NCBI GenBank assembly: GCA_016802295.1
Contig: JAESIW010000137.1
Coordinates: forward strand, 4,153,795 to 4,217,794
Source of the DNA: Brachionus rotundiformis
Taxonomy: Eukaryota; Rotifera; Eurotatoria; Ploima; Brachionidae
DNA: 64,000 nt
Direction: 5' to 3'
Of the stretch, positions 59,094-64,000 are shown in pieces (the first letter of the stretch is position 1; every line of letters begins with the position of its first letter). Made by a program: the position numbers and the translations under genes. The notes below the pieces were generated by a model. That model worked only from the letters and a program-made list of their open reading frames with translations, had not been told where the DNA came from and made no database searches.

Positions 59094-62000
59094 CTATAAT
59101 CCAAAGCACTTTCCAGCTTTCTCAAATTCTGTATCTGCATCAAGACCGGTACCAAATACGAGCAAAAAACGACGATTACATCTAAAAATTTCAAAAAAAT
59201 TTTTATTTTTTGATTTAAATTGATTTAAGCAAAAATTTATTCAAATTTTATTAATTTTGTATCTTTATTTTATATAAATTGTAAAATAAAATTTAAGATT
59301 ACTTAATATGCATTTCACGAATATTGTGAAGATTCCAATCACAGTTCCACATTGACGCACATTTAGTGGAAATAGCTTCTTCACCATTAAGACTAGACTT
59401 TCTCGATGTCTTATTCATAGCATCTAAGTTTTCAGACTTTTTTTTCTTATTCTTAAACAAATTTACAAAAGATGGTGATTTTTTTAGTCCACCACCTTGA
59501 AATTGGTCGGCTACTTGAACCGATTGGGACATATTTAAATTGTTATTATTCTTAATAAAAAAAATATTCTGTCCAGCTAAGGTTTTATTTTGCTTAAAGG
59601 ATCCTATTCGAGAAAGAGTCTGCTTTTGAGTATCTAGATCTAAGTTTTTGTCCGACTGAGAATCTTCCGAATCGTAATTAATATTTTCTTTTTTGTCACT
59701 TGTCAAAAAATAAGAATTTTCCAAATTGACTGGAATATCAGCATTCAAAATTTTAATCTTAGCTTCTTTTATTCTAATCGATTTAACAAAAGGCAGCATT
59801 AGCTGAAAAAAAAAAGTTATTATCTATCTTTTAAAAAAATATATTTACTTTAGATTACCTGGTTCTTACAATTAGCATGTCTTTTGATAAACCTGAAGAG
59901 ATCTTTGCGCGAGACCTGGTCAATTAGAACCAAGTCAATGCATCCATCTGAGAGATGAGCATATTTGGACAAACCTCCGCCTGGCGAAATGCTTTTCCAC
60001 TGTGTCGAATTTACCAAGAAAGCCACGGATATAAACGAGCCTCTGATTATTTCCCAATTTTCTGAATTTCTATACGGAATTGTTGTTGACAAGTTTTGCT
60101 CTATCTCTTCGATAGAATTGGCAATCGAGTCGAACTCTTGCACCATGTCTATCGTTTTACATGCATTCAAATTTTTCACCTCATTCATACAAATTTTGCA
60201 GCTAGAAAAAAATTAATAAATATTTTTTAATTGATTAATTTTTCTTCCTATTATTAAAATACTTTCGAGTGCATAAATTTTCATCATCGGGCTGAGTAAG
60301 TTTGTTCCTGAGGTACTTAATCTCAACCTCAATTGGTCTATGTCTTTGTTTGGCAAGTGCTCGAGTAATTGCACTCTGAACTTTATTGGGTCCTAGTTTT
60401 GAATACCGCTTAAAATATCGAGCTAATGTGGTGCCCAAACCAGCAGCGTAGCTAAAACCAAAGCTATGCAATTTGTCTCTGTTAGTATAAGCAGATGCCA
60501 GGTCAATACGTATAGTATTACCGTAAATCAAATGCATCAATGGAATGGATATATCATTGGTTCCATAGAGAGAATTTGCCAGCATATTTGTGCTACCTAT
60601 TGGAACTATGCATAAAGGTGTAACAATTATTTCCCTCAATTCGCCTAATGATACTAGATTTTCTCGCTGTGAAATTAATTCGAGCATTATATTGATAAAA
60701 TTAGATACACTTCCGTCACCACCCATAAGCACAATTCTGTTATATAAAAAAAATCATTGATTTTAAAAAATCTTTTTTTCTTTTAAAATTAGTTTTAAAT
60801 TAAAAGAATTAATTCAATTTCAATCTTATTTATAATTTTTGACCATGAATAAGGTTTAATGTAGCAATTAGGAAGTAATAAATAAAATAATGAAAAGCTT
60901 TTAAAAATATTATTAATTAATAATATTAATCTTTATGAATTAATATATTTTTCTAAATTAATAAATTAATTATTGTTAAATTCAAATTATATTAATCTTG
61001 ACTTAGATTTACATTTACAAAAATAATCAAAAAATAAGTTGATAATCTTAAAAAGTATCCTTAAATAATTTAAAAGTTTAAATACTTTTTGATAAAGACT
61101 TCATTTTATTTAGTAATTTTTCAAAAAATGAAACTTTAATTTGTAGCTCACTTTATGACATTAAAATTATTGTTCTAAATTTATTTATTTAATTTAAAAT
61201 TTTTCATATTAAACCTTGAATTTTTATTTAAACTTATGAAAAAAATTTAATGGATAGTCTTATTAAATAACTTTAAAAATAAATTAGAATCCCTTATCAG
61301 TAACATTATTTGAATTTTTCATACTGACTTGGAAAACTTTTCATGGAAAAAAAGTTATTTTAGAGATAACTATTTGATTTATGGCATAAAATTTTTTATT
61401 ATTTAACTTCTGTAATTACCCATAATAATCCTCAAAGCAGACACTATTTTGGATTATTGCGTCTCGAAGTGGGAAGTTGTCATGAAACTCGACCAAGTCC
61501 CATTGTATATTGGCATTAGCCAGTAAAATTGAAACATGAAAATTGAACACAGAACGAGCTGTTTTAGTACCACAATAAGGGTTCAGCAAGACTAAGACTT
61601 TTTTCTGATTTCTCAATACTATAAATTGATAATTATAAGCAAGTTAAAAGCTAAAATTTAATATCTTTATACCGGGAATTCTGCTAGAAATTTCATTAAC
61701 CCATTGCATGTTTGTGTCATGATGGGGATGATCAAATTGGTACATGGTAGTTTTATATGCATTCGGTCCTACTTTATCAAACATGTGCAGGACAAAACCA
61801 TCCGAATAAAATTTGTCTTCCTCTACAAAATTTTTCGACTTTCGCATATTAGTTTTATTAAGTGGTTTAATGCTGTACAATTTTTCCAAATAAACAATGT
61901 TGAAAAATTGCTTTTTTTTGACATATTTCCATTTTATTGCCTCATTTGTCAGCTCAACATCAACAGTTTGATTTTCATGGTTGAAAATTCCCCTCAGTAT

Positions 62001-62210
62001 AATGTCTTTTTCGGGAGATTCAGTAATGCTCGACCTATATGAACGGGGAGAGAACATGTTAGATGAGCGGACTGTTTGTGAATCGCTTGGCAATGGCGGC
62101 TTTTTGGGTATTATGTGGCGATGTGAACTTGGCAAAGCTTGTAAGTCAGACGCTCTATTACTTACAATGAACAAATTAGAGCGCTCTTTAATTGTTCTGT
62201 CCTCATCCAT
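59094..62210 (-). CDS. CERKL: Ceramide kinase-like protein (CERKL), 713 aa
   Basis: Exons: 62210-61673, 61618-61420, 60736-60263, 60201-59859, 59802-59303, 59181-59094 (2142 nt). An N-terminal Ser/Pro-rich stretch leads into a PH-like domain (ILRGIFNHENQTVDVELT to DTNMQWVNEISSRIP). The diacylglycerol-kinase-fold catalytic region then starts at KKVLVLLNPYCGTKTA. The nucleotide-binding loop is VLMGGDGSVSNF. Next come VPIGSTNMLANSLYGT, a typical CERKL block, and SFGFSYAAGLGTTLARYFKR. The C-terminal lobe has GSFISVAFLV, GLSKYAHLSDGCIDLVLI and RHANCKNQLMLPFV. An unusual disordered insert of about 120 residues (59400-59720) separates it from the last strand, SMWNCDWNLHNIREMHIK. There the usual WNCDGE or WNVDGD reads WNCDWN. 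By family, human CERKL has this fold but no proven ceramide kinase activity and protects retinal cells. It is tail to tail with the MFS gene. Confidence 0.88.
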
Positions 62211-63822
62211 TTGAGACCACTAATGAGTAATTTTGAACAACTAAAACTTCAAAAATCTATTTATTTAATATTTAATTTAAATTTATTTTTGTTTCAGTCT
62301 GATTTAAAATGAAATAATTAAGTGACTTATAAAAGTAACCATGGAGAATCAAAAATTATCGAAAATAAATTTAACATCATGATTAAACAAAACAATTTAT
62401 TCAAAGAATTACTTTTTTTATTAATGAAAATGATAAAAGATGCTTAGAAATAAACAAATAAAACCAAGTTATTTGATAAAAAAAGAAATGATTGTATAAT
62501 AATAAAGATATTTTTTTTAAATTTATAGTGAAAAAATAATCCTAATTATAATTTTGATATAACAATTATAATATTATTTTAAAGTATTAATTGTGTGACT
62601 CATAGATATCATGTAATATATCAGGAACTTGAAAATTCCATTGATTTATAGATTTATTTCGAATTAAAATTAAACTTATCTGAGGCTTGTAACCTGATGC
62701 CATAATTGACTGATATTTGATATTTTACATCAAATAAAAATTTACCTGATTAAGTTATTAAGTTAAAACTATAAACTGTACATGGTAAATTCATTTTATT
62801 AATTTGGAAATATACTTAAAGAATTACTTTATTTAAGCAAAATTCAACTATTGAGATTTTGCGAGTTTGCCCTATTCAGAATCAACTAATTGTTAAAAAA
62901 TTTTTAAAAATTTTATCAGAAACTTTGGCATTTTTTCGATAATATTTGCTTGATTTTTCAAATAATTTATTAATTTCTAAAAATTAATTATGTTTTTTAG
63001 GAAGTTCTTTTTATAAGATTTTTAATCAAAATTTAAATTGATTCTTTATACATTTCAAGTATTAGTGTTTCCGATAAACATTTCAGAAGTTTTAAAACCT
63101 TTGAAATTCACAATAATTAAATTAACATTTAATATAGACTCACCTTAATGTAAGCTTTGAACCAATCTTTCTCTAAAAAATTAATAATTTTTAAATTTTT
63201 GAGAAAAACTTACAAACCAAAATAATCTCAATATTTAATAGCTATTTTAAAGTCTATCTATCTTGAAATCTTTATATAATTTTTTTTATCTTTAAAAATT
63301 TTTTCTAAGTGATGAAATGTTTGATTATGATTCAGAGAATATTGATGTGACAGTTCATTTTTAAAATTATTCGAAAAAAATTGGGTTTAATTATTGTAAA
63401 GAATATTTTTGTCCATAATGCTTGGTTATGTTTAGTATGCAAAAATGAGTCTTCATTAAATAAAGAAATATTTTTATAAAATTTTTTAAAATGTATAATA
63501 TTTAAAAATTTTCATTAAAATTTGATCATTTTCTTTTTATTTATTGCCTTTAAAGCTGTTTAATATGATCAAAGTTAAAGATAACCAGCGTTTACCTCGC
63601 TGGCATGATATTGGTTAGATTTTGGGTAGTGAATGTCACAACTTAATTTGTGAAAAGCACACAGCAAATTTAGCTACAATGGATTAAAAAATTGATTTGT
63701 CACATAATTGAATTCATAATAAAAATTCTAGAAAAAAATTTAGTATAAGTTAAGTGTATGAAAAGTTATCTAGTATTAAAATATGTATCCTGCTCTAAAC
63801 AATAATCTAAGATTTTATCCGA
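62211..63822. other. Intergenic, no gene seen
   Basis: AT-rich upstream region of CERKL. An acceptor-like GAAGTTTTAG occurs about 40 nt before the CERKL start on the minus strand. A small stem (CCAGCG/CGCTGG) lies at 63582-63602. No coding or RNA gene is supported. Confidence 0.45.
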
Positions 63823-63870
63823 GTGATCACGTTTTTTGCAGATGACAGCAAACTTATCGGGGTGTATTAG
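63823..63870 (+). pseudogene. Reverse-transcriptase ADD-box fragment
   Basis: The frame VITFFADDSKLIGVY ends in TAG. FADDSKL is the catalytic YxDD-type motif of jockey/CR1 reverse transcriptases, normally followed by LQ-DLD. Only this short piece is readable, so it is a relic of a non-LTR element; more may lie beyond the right edge. Confidence 0.5.
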
Positions 63871-64000
63871 ATTAATTATTTTAAGCCAAAAAAATATATT
63901 TTAACCAAGGTAATAGTTTTTATCACCAATAATAAAACAAATCAAACCAAAAATAATTACTCAACTATCAAGGCTTGTTTTGCCTTTGCAGGTCTTCCAG

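Noticed and set aside
1..64000. tRNA, rRNA, CRISPR arrays or bacterial operons
   Set aside because: No tRNA A/B-box pair, rRNA segment or regularly spaced direct repeat was seen, and the spliced animal genes exclude a prokaryotic source.

Overview
The window is nuclear DNA of an animal. It is very A+T-rich, genes have many short introns with GT..AG ends and A/T-rich interiors, and the encoded proteins are metazoan families: RasGRP, a BTB-Kelch protein, TMX1, YIPF4, SLC4 anion exchangers, a monocarboxylate-transporter-like MFS protein and CERKL. The compact AT-rich layout, with relics of non-LTR retrotransposons and an AT-hook/MULE-like transposon, suggests a small lophotrochozoan. A monogonont rotifer is my best guess, but this is inference. 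All gene models below were assembled by hand from splice sites. In each model the summed coding exon length is a multiple of three and the reading frame passes through every junction. First exons are the least certain parts.

Layout. 1-285 holds a reverse-transcriptase relic on the minus strand. 771-11404 (minus) is a 19-exon gene for a protein of about 2102 residues that I do not recognise; its C-terminal half is built of 19-residue helical repeats. One of its introns carries an antisense retrotransposon fragment. 13728-23055 (minus) is a RasGRP-type Ras exchange factor (REM, CDC25, two EF-hands, C1), with a MULE-like relic in an intron. 24620-25610 (minus) is TMX1. It is divergent from a BTB-BACK-Kelch gene (25882-28497, plus), which is followed at only 138 bp by YIPF4 (28636-29478, plus).

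31935-41763 and 44044-48903 (both plus) are tandem SLC4 anion-exchanger paralogs with different intron patterns. The first contains an assembly gap flanked by near-identical sequence. 53433-58933 (plus) is an MFS protein of SLC16 type, tail to tail with CERKL (59094-62210, minus). The right edge holds another small reverse-transcriptase relic.

Functional picture. These are unrelated housekeeping or signalling genes rather than one pathway: Ras activation by diacylglycerol and Ca2+, ER redox folding, Golgi membrane traffic, bicarbonate/chloride exchange, a possible monocarboxylate carrier and a ceramide-kinase-like lipid kinase fold. The best candidate for something undescribed is the giant repeat protein at the left. 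Other points of interest are intron turnover between the SLC4 twins, a GC-AG intron, a 45-nt frame-preserving intron, and small hairpin elements inside introns.
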